From contig NZ_JBHUEJ010000004.1 of assembly GCF_042680565.1 (NCBI RefSeq), positions 32,147 through 96,146 on the forward strand: DNA of 64,000 nucleotides, written 5' to 3'. Each line of letters opens with the position of its first letter. The stretch's first letter is position 1. Both the position numbers and the translations under genes were made by a program. Below, piece by piece: positions 1 to 8,407 of the stretch. This stretch comes from Ottowia flava. GTDB lineage: Bacteria; Pseudomonadota; Gammaproteobacteria; Burkholderiales; Burkholderiaceae_C. Under the pieces are notes generated by a model, which was given only the letters and a program-made list of their open reading frames with translations, had not been told where the DNA came from and searched no databases.

Positions 1-212
1 GCGAGCACGTCGCCTGGGCGTTGGGTCGGTAGCGGCATCGGTTTGCTAGTAATTTGTGACAGCGGTGCGGCGCCGGACATGCGCAGCACGCTGCCAATTT
101 CATAGCATTCTAGGCGACCCGTCAATGCCGTTGCCGTTGGTCTCAGGCATTTCCCCACACTGCTGTGGCGTTGCCGCCGCGCCAGTCCAGGGGCGCGGCT
201 CACGCGTTGTGC
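1..212. other. Left edge, no gene recognised
   Basis: No convincing coding frame was found in this stretch. It lies downstream of the minus-strand carrier gene. The only structure seen is a diverged minus-strand copy of the dispersed repeat at about 79-106. Confidence 0.5.
79..106 (-). repeat. Dispersed repeat, diverged partial copy
   Basis: Read on the minus strand this gives GCTATGAAATTGG followed by an AGC and a TGCGCA core, matching the left half of the repeat family found elsewhere in the window. The right half is not recognisable. Confidence 0.4.
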
Positions 213-1124
213 TCAGACCTGGCCAATCAGGCCCAGCGCAAACGGCAGACTCAGCATGCCCAGCAGCGTCGACAGCGTCACCAGCCCCGCCACGTACGGG
301 CCGTTGTAGCCCATGCGCGCGGCTAGCACGTAACAGCTCGACGCGGTAGGCAGCGCGGCAAAGGTCAGCAGCATCAGGCTTTCGGCGTGACCCAGGCCGA
401 ACGCGCGCGCCACGCCCCAGGCCAGCAGCGGCGTGAGCAGGTGGCGGATGGTCAGCACGCCCACGCCCAGCGCCTTGCCGCGCGCCAGCGACTGGAACTG
501 CATGCCGGCGCCCGCCGCCATCAGCCCCAGAGCGATCGATGCGGCGCCGATGCGCGACACGGTGGGCGTGGCCCAGTCCGGGATCGAAAAACCCGCCAGA
601 TTGAACGCCAGGCCCGAGGCGGTGGCGATGATCAGCGGATTGCGCACCACTTCGCCCAGAAATCCACGCTCGCCGTGGCGCGCCATCGGCCAGACCGCGG
701 CCACGTTGAACAGCGGCACGCACACGCCAATCAGCACGGCGATCAGCTGCAGGCCCTGCGCGCCGGCCAGACGTTCGGCCAGCGCCAGGCCGATGAAGGA
801 ATTGAAGCGAAACGCCACCTGCGCGCTGGCCGCGTGATCGCGCCGGTCGATCCGTCGCCCCAGCCAGGGCAGATAGGGCAGGGCATAGGACATCGCGATG
901 CCGCCCAGCCCAGTGACCAGGCCCGCGGCCATCAGGCCCGAGGCGGCCCCCAGGTCGAGCGGTGTGCGCACGATCGACTGGAACAGCAGCACCGGAAACA
1001 GAAAGAAATACACCAACGCCTCTGCCGCCTGCCACACCGGCCGGTTAAGCGCCGTGTAGCGGCACAGCAGATAGCCGATCAGAATCAGCGAAAAGTCGGG
1101 GAAAAGCAGCTGGGCGTAATGCAC
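213..1124 (-). CDS. AEC family (auxin efflux carrier-type) transporter
   Basis: This is a membrane carrier of the AEC family, whose bacterial members move small organic acids such as malate or malonate. It has about 304 residues and is almost wholly hydrophobic, with some ten predicted membrane segments in two halves around a more polar middle, which is the usual size and shape of the family. I chose the GTG at 1124, which gives the typical short N-terminus (VHYAQLLFPDFSLI) running straight into the first helix. A further in-frame GTG at 1178 would add a cysteine-rich stretch unlike the family. It is divergent from the Bug receptor gene at 1253. The substrate is not determinable from sequence. 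Confidence 0.85.
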   Translation of the reverse strand: MHYAQLLFPDFSLILIGYLLCRYTALNRPVWQAAEALVYFFLFPVLLFQSIVRTPLDLGAASGLMAAGLVTGLGGIAMSYALPYLPWLGRRIDRRDHAASAQVAFRFNSFIGLALAERLAGAQGLQLIAVLIGVCVPLFNVAAVWPMARHGERGFLGEVVRNPLIIATASGLAFNLAGFSIPDWATPTVSRIGAASIALGLMAAGAGMQFQSLARGKALGVGVLTIRHLLTPLLAWGVARAFGLGHAESLMLLTFAALPTASSCYVLAARMGYNGPYVAGLVTLSTLLGMLSLPFALGLIGQV

Positions 1125-1252
1125 GGTGCGCGAGCATACCCCCTCTACCTCGGGCAAACCCTCACAACTCGGGCACACGATGTTTTGAACAATGCCCGAT
1201 TCGGCTTTCTAATCGGTACTTTTGGTTTTTTGCATTCAAGGAGTTAAAACAT

Positions 1253-2221
1253 ATGCACCGTCGCCACCTGATCGCGCTTGCCGCGGCCGCTGCCACACTG
1301 ACTTGCGGCAGCGCCTTTGCGCAGGGCTACCCCAACAAGCCGATCCGCCTGATCGTGCCCTTCGCTGCTGGCGGCACCACCGACATCATTGCCCGCGTCA
1401 TGTCCGAGCCGCTGACCAAGGCCCTGGGCCAGTCCGTCGTGGTGGACAACAAGGGCGGTGCGGGCGGTGCGATTGGCGCGGCTGAAGCCGCGCGCGCCGC
1501 GCCTGACGGCTACACGCTGAGCGTGGCCACGGTGTCGACCACGGCCGCCAACCCGGCCATCAACACCAAGATCGCCTACGACCCGATCAACGACTTCGTG
1601 CCGATCATGAACATCGCTGCGACGCCGAACATCATCGCGGTCAACCCGTCCTTCCCGGCCAAGGACTACAAGTCCTTCGTCGAACTGCTCAAGAAGAACC
1701 CGGGCAAGTACTCGTACGCCTCGTCCGGAACGGGCGGCATCGGCCACCTGCAGACCGAGCTGTGGAAGAGCCTGACGGGCATCTTCGTCACGCACATCCC
1801 GTACCGCGGCGCGGGCCCGGCCCTGAACGACGTGGTGGCCGGCCAGGTGCCGATCATGTTCGACAACCTGCCTTCAGCGCTGCCGTTCATCAAGAGCGGC
1901 AAGCTGGTGCCGATCGTGGTGGCCGCGCCCAATCGCGTGAAGGACCTGCCCGACACGCCCACGTTCAAGGAAGTGGGTCTGGAGCCGGTGAACCGCATGG
2001 CGTACTACGGCCTCCTGGCGCCCAAGGGCACGCCCAAGGACATCGTCGACAAGATCCACGCGGCTGCCAAGAAGGCGCTGGAAGAGCCGGCGGTGAAGAA
2101 GCGCATTGAGGAGACGGGCTCGATCATCGTCGGCAACACGCCGGAAGAATTCGCCAAGCAGATCAAGGATGAATTCGCTGTGTACAAGGAAGTGGTCAAG
2201 AAGCAGAAGCTGAGCCTCTGA
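1253..2221 (+). CDS. Bug/TctC-family extracytoplasmic solute-binding protein
   Basis: This is a periplasmic binding protein of the tripartite tricarboxylate (Bug) family. A Sec signal peptide ends near AFA at residue 23 and is followed by the family start YPNKPIRLIVPFAAGG, whose last residues carry the carboxylate-binding loop. The length, 322 residues, is standard. A good ribosome site (AAGGAG) lies 9 bases before the ATG. No TctA/TctB membrane genes are nearby, so this is an orphan receptor, as is common in Burkholderiales. The divergent AEC carrier could be a partner, but that is inference. A strong intrinsic terminator follows. Confidence 0.93.
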   Translation: MHRRHLIALAAAAATLTCGSAFAQGYPNKPIRLIVPFAAGGTTDIIARVMSEPLTKALGQSVVVDNKGGAGGAIGAAEAARAAPDGYTLSVATVSTTAANPAINTKIAYDPINDFVPIMNIAATPNIIAVNPSFPAKDYKSFVELLKKNPGKYSYASSGTGGIGHLQTELWKSLTGIFVTHIPYRGAGPALNDVVAGQVPIMFDNLPSALPFIKSGKLVPIVVAAPNRVKDLPDTPTFKEVGLEPVNRMAYYGLLAPKGTPKDIVDKIHAAAKKALEEPAVKKRIEETGSIIVGNTPEEFAKQIKDEFAVYKEVVKKQKLSL

Positions 2222-2247
2222 CCCGCCGCGCTGCTGCGCAGCGTACG

Positions 2248-2277
2248 AAAAAGGCGCCCTCGGGCGCCTTTTTTTAT
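2248..2277 (+). terminator. Intrinsic terminator after the Bug receptor gene
   Basis: A GGCGCC stem with a CTCG loop is followed by seven T residues, and a run of A residues on the left extends the pairing. The A run would also let it act on transcription from the minus strand. Confidence 0.85.
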
Positions 2278-2317
2278 TTCTGGCTCGGTGCAAAGACGCC
2301 AGGCCAGCTGGCTTGAA

Positions 2318-2377
2318 GCTATGAAAAGAGTAGCTGCTTGCGCAGGTGGTTGTAGGGCTGAAGGCCGATTTACTTGA
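2318..2377 (+). repeat. Dispersed repeat, near-consensus copy
   Basis: This is one of the best copies. It opens with GCTA-N9-TAGC, then a TGCTTGCGCA core, GGTGGTTGTAGGGCTGAAGG, and ends CCGATTTACTTGA. Its right end contains the stop codon and last two codons of the minus-strand tsdA-like gene. Confidence 0.85.
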
Positions 2378-3527
2378 TATTCTGACCCAGCACCTTGCCG
2401 TTGACCGTCTTGCCGTACATCGAGTCGTCGGTGTCGTGGAATTCCTTGCGCGTGGTCGCCACGTCGCGCGTGAACCGGGGGTCCTGCGGACGCTCCTGGC
2501 TGTCGATGTACAGGGCCACGTCCCACGCCTCCTGGTCGCTCAGGCTGCCGCCCTTGCTGAATGGCATGTTGGACTTGATGAAGGCGGCGGCGTTGCTGAT
2601 GTTGGACATGCCCGCTCCCCAGTTGTACGACTGCGCCCCCCACAGCGGCGGGAACACCTGCGTGTCGCCGCTGCGCGTGCCCTCGCCGCCCGCGCCGTGG
2701 CACAGGGCGCACTGCGCTTCGTACACGGCCAGGCCGCGCTGGTAGTCGGGCGCCTGGGTCGGTTTCTCGAGCTTCTTGTAGCCCGCGCCGGCGATCTTTT
2801 CGCCCACCGGGGCGCCCTTGGCCAGCCAGTAGGCGTAGGTTTGCAGCGCGTTCAGCACCTCGTCGCCGTAGGGTGGCGCCTTGCCGTTCATGCTGTACAT
2901 GAAGCAGCCGCGCAGGCGGTCCTCAAAGGTGTCGACGTGCTTCGTCTTGCTGCGGTAGGCCGGGTAGAGCAGGTAGGCGCCCCACAGCGGCGCCGAGTCG
3001 GCCAGGCGGCCGGCGTCCAGGTGGCAGTTGACGCAGTTGAGCGTGTTGCCCACGTAGGGCTTGGCGTTCTGGGCCGTGTGCAGAAAGATCTGCTCGCCCT
3101 TGCGGATCACGTCGCCCAGCGGGCCGTCGGGAATGGCGCTCTCAGCCGGGGGCTTGAAGCCCACTGTCTGAATTGCGCCAGCAGGTGCGTCCGTCGCTGC
3201 AGGCGCCGGCGCTGAGGCCACTTGAGCAGGCGCGCCGGGCGCTGCGGGTGTTGCCGGTGGCGGTGCAGCCGTCGCCACCACAGGTGCTGGCCCGGCGCCG
3301 GGCGCCGCAGAGGCGGGCTGACTGGCAGGGGCCCCACTGGCTGCGTGGCGCAGCGTGTCGTTCAGCGTCAGCGCGGACGGGATGCGGATCGCCGAACTGA
3401 CCACCACCACCGCGATGACTGCGACGAGCACGATAGCAAACATCTTCAGTCCAACGTACTCGCTGTCCTGGCTGAGGGCGGTCGAGCGGCTGGGCTCCGG
3501 TAGGGCGGCGGGGTGCGGGGCGTTCAT
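2370..3527 (-). CDS. tsdA: Dihaem cytochrome c, TsdA-type thiosulfate dehydrogenase
   Basis: The likely role is oxidation of thiosulfate to tetrathionate in the periplasm. Of 385 residues, 28-48 form one membrane segment with no cleavage site, followed by an Ala/Pro-rich tether to about residue 125. Haem 1 binds at C165-V-N-C-H169 within NTLNCVNCHLDAGR. Cys208, in RGCFMYSMNG, sits where TsdA proteins carry the unusual cysteine haem ligand. Haem 2 binds at C273-A-L-C-H277, with Met321 as probable ligand. The membrane anchor is unusual, since classical TsdA is soluble. It lies 28 bp after a dihaem partner gene that matches TsdB. An alternative is another dihaem cytochrome of the same fold. The stop codon lies in a dispersed repeat. 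Confidence 0.75.
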   Translation of the reverse strand: MNAPHPAALPEPSRSTALSQDSEYVGLKMFAIVLVAVIAVVVVSSAIRIPSALTLNDTLRHAASGAPASQPASAAPGAGPAPVVATAAPPPATPAAPGAPAQVASAPAPAATDAPAGAIQTVGFKPPAESAIPDGPLGDVIRKGEQIFLHTAQNAKPYVGNTLNCVNCHLDAGRLADSAPLWGAYLLYPAYRSKTKHVDTFEDRLRGCFMYSMNGKAPPYGDEVLNALQTYAYWLAKGAPVGEKIAGAGYKKLEKPTQAPDYQRGLAVYEAQCALCHGAGGEGTRSGDTQVFPPLWGAQSYNWGAGMSNISNAAAFIKSNMPFSKGGSLSDQEAWDVALYIDSQERPQDPRFTRDVATTRKEFHDTDDSMYGKTVNGKVLGQNIK

Positions 3528-3555
3528 GCTTGGCTCCTGAACAAGGCGCGGCGGC

Positions 3556-4272
3556 TCATTTGGCGCGGCTGGCGTAGTAGGCGGCCACGGCCTTGACGTC
3601 GTCGCTGCTCAGTTTCTTGGCGATGCCGGACATCAGGCCGAGCGGGCCAGGGCCGCGCTTGCCGGCCTTCCAGGCCTCGACCTGCTCCTGCATGTAGGCC
3701 GCGCTCAGGTGCGCGATGGCCGGGAAATGCTCGCCCACCCCTTCGCCGCCCGGCCCGTGGCAACTGGCGCACGCTGGCACGCCATCGCCCATGCGCCCGC
3801 GCTGGGCGAGCCACGCGCCCGCGTCGCCGGGCTTGGCGCCCGATGGCGGCGTGGCCGGGCGCGCGATCCCGCTCGGCAGGCTCGCGAGGTAGGCCGACAC
3901 ATCGGCGCGCTGCTGGGGGTTCAAGCCTTTCGCGATCGGCGCCATGATCGGGTTGGCGCGGCTACCGTCCGCAAAGGCGTCCAGCTGCGCTCGCAGGTAG
4001 GCGGCGCCGCTGCCGGTGAGCGGCGGGAACGCGCCCGCGCCTTCGGCGTTCTGTCCATGGCAGCTGGTGCAGGCGGCCACGGCCGGCGGCACGCCAGCGG
4101 TCATAAGGGTCTGGCCCGCCTTGGCGTTGCCCGCGGGCGCCGCAGCGGCGGGCGCGCTGGCAGGTGGCGCACTGCCACTCTGGGCCTGAGCCGTGGCGCT
4201 GAGGGCCAGCCACAGGACGGCGCCGATGCCGACGCGGAGGGCGGGGTGCTTGGGCATGTGGAGGAGCCTCAT
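3556..4272 (-). CDS. tsdB: Dihaem cytochrome c (c4 type), probable TsdB electron acceptor
   Basis: This is an exported electron-transfer protein of 238 residues with a signal peptide ending near ATAQA at residue 30, then an Ala/Pro linker and two similar cytochrome domains. The haem sites are C68-T-S-C-H72 and C168-A-S-C-H172, each followed by a G-x-GEG-type loop as in cytochrome c4. It is immediately upstream of and co-directional with the TsdA-like gene. In known tsdBA pairs TsdB takes electrons from TsdA and passes them to a terminal oxidase. I chose the ATG at 4272 because it starts the signal peptide directly; an open frame extends upstream but overlaps the divergent xerD leader. Confidence 0.75.
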   Translation of the reverse strand: MRLLHMPKHPALRVGIGAVLWLALSATAQAQSGSAPPASAPAAAAPAGNAKAGQTLMTAGVPPAVAACTSCHGQNAEGAGAFPPLTGSGAAYLRAQLDAFADGSRANPIMAPIAKGLNPQQRADVSAYLASLPSGIARPATPPSGAKPGDAGAWLAQRGRMGDGVPACASCHGPGGEGVGEHFPAIAHLSAAYMQEQVEAWKAGKRGPGPLGLMSGIAKKLSSDDVKAVAAYYASRAK

Positions 4273-4410
4273 GGGGTGAACCTGTTCAATGGCGCCGCTT
4301 GATCCTAGGCGCGCTGCGCCGCCGCTGGCTGTCGGACAAGGCCGCACATGCCCGGATTGCAATCGCACCGGAGGCGCTGCGCCCACACCCGCCTCTGCTA
4401 TCGTCGCCAA

Positions 4411-5370
4411 GTGACCGCCGACGTCGATTCCTCACCTTCCGCGCCTGTGGCGACCCACACCGCCCCAGCGGCCGCGCGCGTGCCGGAGGTGGACGCTTTC
4501 ATCGACGCGCTGTGGCTGGAAGACGGCCTGGCCCGCAATACGCTCGACGCGTACCGGCGCGATCTGACGCTTTACGCCGCCTGGCTCGCCACCACGCACG
4601 GCGCGCCCATCCTGCAGACGCAGGAACACCAGTTGCTGGGCTATTTCGCCGCCCGATCGGCCACCCGCGTCACCTCTGCCAACCGGCGGCTCACCGTCCT
4701 AAAGCGATTTTTCCGCTGGGCCCTGCGTGAAAGGCTGATCGACGCCGACCCGACGCTCAAGCTGCTGCCCGCGCGACAGCCGCTGCGCGTGCCCAAAACC
4801 CTGAGCGAAGCGCAGGTCGAAGCCTTGCTGGCCGCGCCCGACACCGACACGCCGCTGGGCGTGCGCGACCGCACCATGCTCGAATTGATGTACGCCAGCG
4901 GCCTGCGCGTGAGCGAACTGGTCACGCTGAAGGCCTTGCACATCGGCCTGGCCGAAGGCGTGCTGCGCGTCATGGGCAAGGGCAACAAGGAGCGCCTGGT
5001 GCCGTTTGGCGAAGTGGCGCGCGAATGGCTGGATAACTACATAAACGATAGCAGGCCGCGCTTGCTGGGTGCGCGCCAGACCGAGGATTTGTTTGTGACC
5101 AGCGCCGGCCGAACGCCCGGCACCGCCATGTCGCGCGTGATGTTCTGGAGCATCGTCAAACGCTACGCACGCGAAGCCGGCATCACCGCGTCCCTGTCCC
5201 CCCACACGCTGCGCCACGCCTTCGCCACCCATTTGCTGAACCACGGCGCCGACCTGCGTGCGGTGCAGATGCTGCTGGGCCATGCGGACATTTCGACCAC
5301 GACCATCTACACGCACGTGGCGCGCGAGCGACTGAAAACGCTGCATGCGCAGCACCATCCGAGGGGTTAA
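4411..5370 (+). CDS. xerD: Tyrosine recombinase XerD
   Basis: This is a site-specific recombinase that, with XerC, resolves chromosome dimers at dif. It has about 319 residues from the GTG at 4411. The N-terminal SAM-like core-binding domain (LEDGLARNTLDAYRRDL) is followed by the catalytic domain with all expected residues: Arg in SGLRVSEL, Lys in GKGNKER, HxxR in SPHTLRHAFATHLL, His in LLGHADISTT and the Tyr nucleophile in TTIYTHV. Its length and motifs are those of chromosomal XerD rather than a phage integrase. It is divergent from tsdB, with about 140 bp between them. No dif site was identified in the window. Confidence 0.93.
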   Translation: MTADVDSSPSAPVATHTAPAAARVPEVDAFIDALWLEDGLARNTLDAYRRDLTLYAAWLATTHGAPILQTQEHQLLGYFAARSATRVTSANRRLTVLKRFFRWALRERLIDADPTLKLLPARQPLRVPKTLSEAQVEALLAAPDTDTPLGVRDRTMLELMYASGLRVSELVTLKALHIGLAEGVLRVMGKGNKERLVPFGEVAREWLDNYINDSRPRLLGARQTEDLFVTSAGRTPGTAMSRVMFWSIVKRYAREAGITASLSPHTLRHAFATHLLNHGADLRAVQMLLGHADISTTTIYTHVARERLKTLHAQHHPRG

Positions 5371-5408
5371 GACCGGTTTTACGGATGTGAGCGTTTAAAG
5401 TCTGATCA

Positions 5409-5427
5409 TTGCTATAAAAAAAGGCAG
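5409..5427 (+). repeat. Dispersed repeat, left-end fragment
   Basis: GCTATAAAAAAAGGCAGC resembles the left hairpin of the repeat family. The rest is missing, cut off just before the acyltransferase gene begins. Confidence 0.4.
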
Positions 5428-5432
5428 CCAAA

Positions 5433-7352
5433 ATGATCAGGGGGTATCGGAGGGACATTGACGGCTTGCGCGCACTGGCCGTTATTTTGGTCCTGGCAGT
5501 CCATGCTTCTCCCGCCAAAGTGCCCAATGGCTTTATTGGGGTAGACATATTCTTCGTCATCTCAGGGTTCTTGATCACCGGCATATTGATGGACGATCTG
5601 CAGTCGGGTAGGTTTTCTCTCAGGAATTTTTATGTAAGACGCATCAACCGGCTGTTTCCTGCGCTGCTCCTGGTCTTAATTTCGGTGCTGATAGCGGGTT
5701 CATTCGTTATGTATCCGGATGAATACCTCCGGATGGCTTTCTCGGCATGGATGAGCACCGTCTTCGCGGCCAACATAGGCTTTTTCAGTGAGGCAGGGTA
5801 TTGGGATACCTCCAGCAAGCTCAAGCCGCTGTTGCATCTGTGGTCGTTGGGGGTTGAAGAGCAGTTCTACCTCGCGTGGCCGCTGCTCTTGTGCTTGTGC
5901 TTCAGGAAGAGGGGCTCACTGCTGTTGGTCGCGCTGGTCATCGCCATGGTGTCACTGGCGCTCAACCTCTACCTGACTCCCAAGAATCAGGCGGCAGCCT
6001 TTTACCTGCCGTTTGGTCGGTTATGGGAACTGGCCGCCGGTGGAGTGCTCGCATGGGTGCAGCGCGCCCAGGGTATGCAGAATTCATCGAATGCGCGCGA
6101 CGCGTTTCATGGGAGTGCCAATGCGTTGAGCTGGGGGGCACTGTTGTTGTTGTTGGCCAACCAGATCACACCCATGGACGACCGAGCGTTCCCTGGGTAT
6201 TACGCGGTCGTTGTGGTGCTGGCAGCCGCGATATTCATCGCGGCCGGCCCCCAAGCGTGGCTTAACCGACGGGTGTTTTCCCATCCTGTGTTGGTTTACA
6301 TCGGCAAGATCAGCTATCCACTGTATTTGTGGCACTGGCCATTGCTTGTGTTTGCGCGTCTTGCTGGGGAGGGGCAGTGGACCGTATCGCACCGAAACTA
6401 CGCGGTGCTCGGCTCCATTGCACTTGCGATGCTGACTTTCCATGGCGTCGAGCAACCGTTGGCCAAAATCAAGAGACGGGGCCGGTTGGCACTGTGGTTG
6501 CTGGCGCTGATGGTCTGCATGGGCACGGTGGCTGCCCTAGCCTCAAAAGCCGTGCTGTTGTTTGGATTGAAGGCGTACATCATTCCGCCCATGGAACGGC
6601 TTGGTCACGCTAAACCCGCAGTGCAAAGCACCGGAAGCATCGTCCTACTGGGTGACAGCAACGCCGGTCATTTGGAATATGGGTTGAAATGGATCTACGG
6701 GGATCGCACCCAGAGCTTCTGGACAGCCAGTTGGCCATACCTTGATGGTACGCAGTACAGGGATGGCCACAGACCCCCTGCCGGAGGCAAAGGCACGCCG
6801 GCCCTGACCGAAGAAGCGTTGCGCAAGATAACGGGAGATGCTGCGGTTCGACTCGTGATTCTCTCCAACGCCTATTCGCAGTACCTGATCGGTGATGGTC
6901 TGCGCAGCGTTTCCGATTCAGCTGCGGGGGAAACAAAGGCTCAAGCGTATGAGGCCGGCCTGCGGCGCACTGTTCAGCGTCTGCTCGACAGCGGCAAGCA
7001 GGTGTTGGTCATCGAGTCGATCCCAACGTATGGGAATCTGGCCACGGTCATGGCGTGCAGCACGGGGCTTCGCCCCTGGTTGCGTCATCAGCCTGCGGGG
7101 TGCACACAGTCTCGTTCGACGTTAGAGACGGAGCGGCGCCCCTACCAAGACGTTCTTGACCGCGCTTTCGAGGGCATGTCTGGCGTCACCAGATTCAACA
7201 CCCTAGACGAACTGTGCGACAAGGATCAGTGCTACGTTCATCGCGACGGTGAGCAGCTCTACTACGACTCGGGGCACTTCACCGCCGAGGGCAGCCAATT
7301 GATGAGCGCTGCCATCGCGCGGCGCATCGAAGTCATGCTGGCTGCGCGCTGA
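5433..7352 (+). CDS. OafA-type acyltransferase with C-terminal SGNH domain
   Basis: This is a membrane O-acyltransferase that probably acetylates a surface polysaccharide or lipopolysaccharide. Residues 1 to about 370 form the acyltransferase-3 domain with about ten membrane helices, opening with YRRDIDGLRALAVI and carrying LWSLGVEEQFYLAWP. Residues 395-639 form a periplasmic SGNH hydrolase-like domain with the serine block GDSNAGH (Ser409) and a terminal D612-S-G-H615 dyad. The length of 639 residues is normal for the fused form. Base composition is visibly richer in A and T than its neighbours and it has no glycan genes beside it, which suggests transfer. The start overlaps a weak ribosome site, but the MIRGYRRDIDGLRA start is typical. 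Confidence 0.88.
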   Translation: MIRGYRRDIDGLRALAVILVLAVHASPAKVPNGFIGVDIFFVISGFLITGILMDDLQSGRFSLRNFYVRRINRLFPALLLVLISVLIAGSFVMYPDEYLRMAFSAWMSTVFAANIGFFSEAGYWDTSSKLKPLLHLWSLGVEEQFYLAWPLLLCLCFRKRGSLLLVALVIAMVSLALNLYLTPKNQAAAFYLPFGRLWELAAGGVLAWVQRAQGMQNSSNARDAFHGSANALSWGALLLLLANQITPMDDRAFPGYYAVVVVLAAAIFIAAGPQAWLNRRVFSHPVLVYIGKISYPLYLWHWPLLVFARLAGEGQWTVSHRNYAVLGSIALAMLTFHGVEQPLAKIKRRGRLALWLLALMVCMGTVAALASKAVLLFGLKAYIIPPMERLGHAKPAVQSTGSIVLLGDSNAGHLEYGLKWIYGDRTQSFWTASWPYLDGTQYRDGHRPPAGGKGTPALTEEALRKITGDAAVRLVILSNAYSQYLIGDGLRSVSDSAAGETKAQAYEAGLRRTVQRLLDSGKQVLVIESIPTYGNLATVMACSTGLRPWLRHQPAGCTQSRSTLETERRPYQDVLDRAFEGMSGVTRFNTLDELCDKDQCYVHRDGEQLYYDSGHFTAEGSQLMSAAIARRIEVMLAAR

Positions 7353-7417
7353 GTGCGTGACGTTGCCCAAGTCACTCTGCGGCGCAAGACGAGCAGCCCC
7401 TGACGCACAATCGCCCC

Positions 7418-8407
7418 ATGACCGCTTCCTCCTTCTGCCTCTCCCGCCGCGCCGCCGTTTTGGGCCTGGCCGCGCTCGCCGCCGGCCCACGCGCGGCCTT
7501 CGCCCAGAACTGGCCCACCAAGCCGATCAGGATCACCGTCGCCTACCCGCCAGGCGGCGTGGCCGATGCCATGGCGCGCCTGCTGGCGGACAAGCTGTCG
7601 CCGATCCTGGGGCAGAGCGTGGTGGTGGACAACAAGGCCGGCGCCAGCGGCAGCATCGGCATGGACGCCGTGGCCAAGGCGGCGCCGGATGGGCACAGCC
7701 TGGGCTTTTCGGCGATCAGCCCGCTGGTGCTGAACCCGCACCTGGGCAAGTCGCCGTTCGACCCGGCCAAGGACATCGTGCCGGTGGTCAGCGTGATCGC
7801 CTCGCCGGTGCTGCTGCTGGGCACGTCGGCGCTCTCGGCCAAGGATTTCAAGGCGCTGCTGGCGGCGGCCAAGGCCAAGCCGGGCGCGCTGCGCTGGGCG
7901 ACCTCGGGCCCGGCGTCGCTGGGGCACATCGTGCTGGAGCAGGTCAAGGCCGGCGCTGGCGTGGACATCACCCACATTCCCTACAAAGGCGGCGGCCAGC
8001 AGATCAACGACGCGCTGGCCGGCCAGTTCGAGGTGCTGTCCACCAACGCCAGCCCGGCCGTCATCAGCCAGATCAAGGCCGGCAAGCTGACGCCGTTGGC
8101 CGTGGGCTCGCCCGCGCGGCTGGAGCAACTCGCGCCAACGCCGACGCTGGCCGAACTGGGCCTGCCCGCGGCCAACCTGGCGTCGGTGTTCGGGCTGTTC
8201 GCGCCCGCCGGCACGCCGGCCGCGGTGGTCGAGCGCCTGAACACCGAGGTCAACCAACTGCTCAAGGACAAGGACGTCCTGCAGAAGATCAACGCCGCCG
8301 ACAACCTGCCCACTGGCGGCAGCGCGGCGGCCTTTGCCAAGCTCATCGCCAACGAGTCGGCCAACAACGCGCGCATCATCAAGGCCGCAGGGATCACCGC
8401 CGGATGA
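7418..8407 (+). CDS. Bug/TctC-family solute-binding protein
   Basis: This is a periplasmic receptor of the Bug family with 329 residues. The signal peptide carries twin arginines (SRRAAVLGLAALAAG), so Tat export is possible, and cleavage is expected after AFA. The mature start NWPTKPIRITVAYPPGGVAD gives the ligand loop, and TSGPASLGHIVLEQ and HIPYKGGGQQ are the usual later blocks. No tct membrane genes are near. Its stop codon overlaps the start of the next gene in an ATGA, so the two are translationally coupled. Confidence 0.93.
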   Translation: MTASSFCLSRRAAVLGLAALAAGPRAAFAQNWPTKPIRITVAYPPGGVADAMARLLADKLSPILGQSVVVDNKAGASGSIGMDAVAKAAPDGHSLGFSAISPLVLNPHLGKSPFDPAKDIVPVVSVIASPVLLLGTSALSAKDFKALLAAAKAKPGALRWATSGPASLGHIVLEQVKAGAGVDITHIPYKGGGQQINDALAGQFEVLSTNASPAVISQIKAGKLTPLAVGSPARLEQLAPTPTLAELGLPAANLASVFGLFAPAGTPAAVVERLNTEVNQLLKDKDVLQKINAADNLPTGGSAAAFAKLIANESANNARIIKAAGITAG

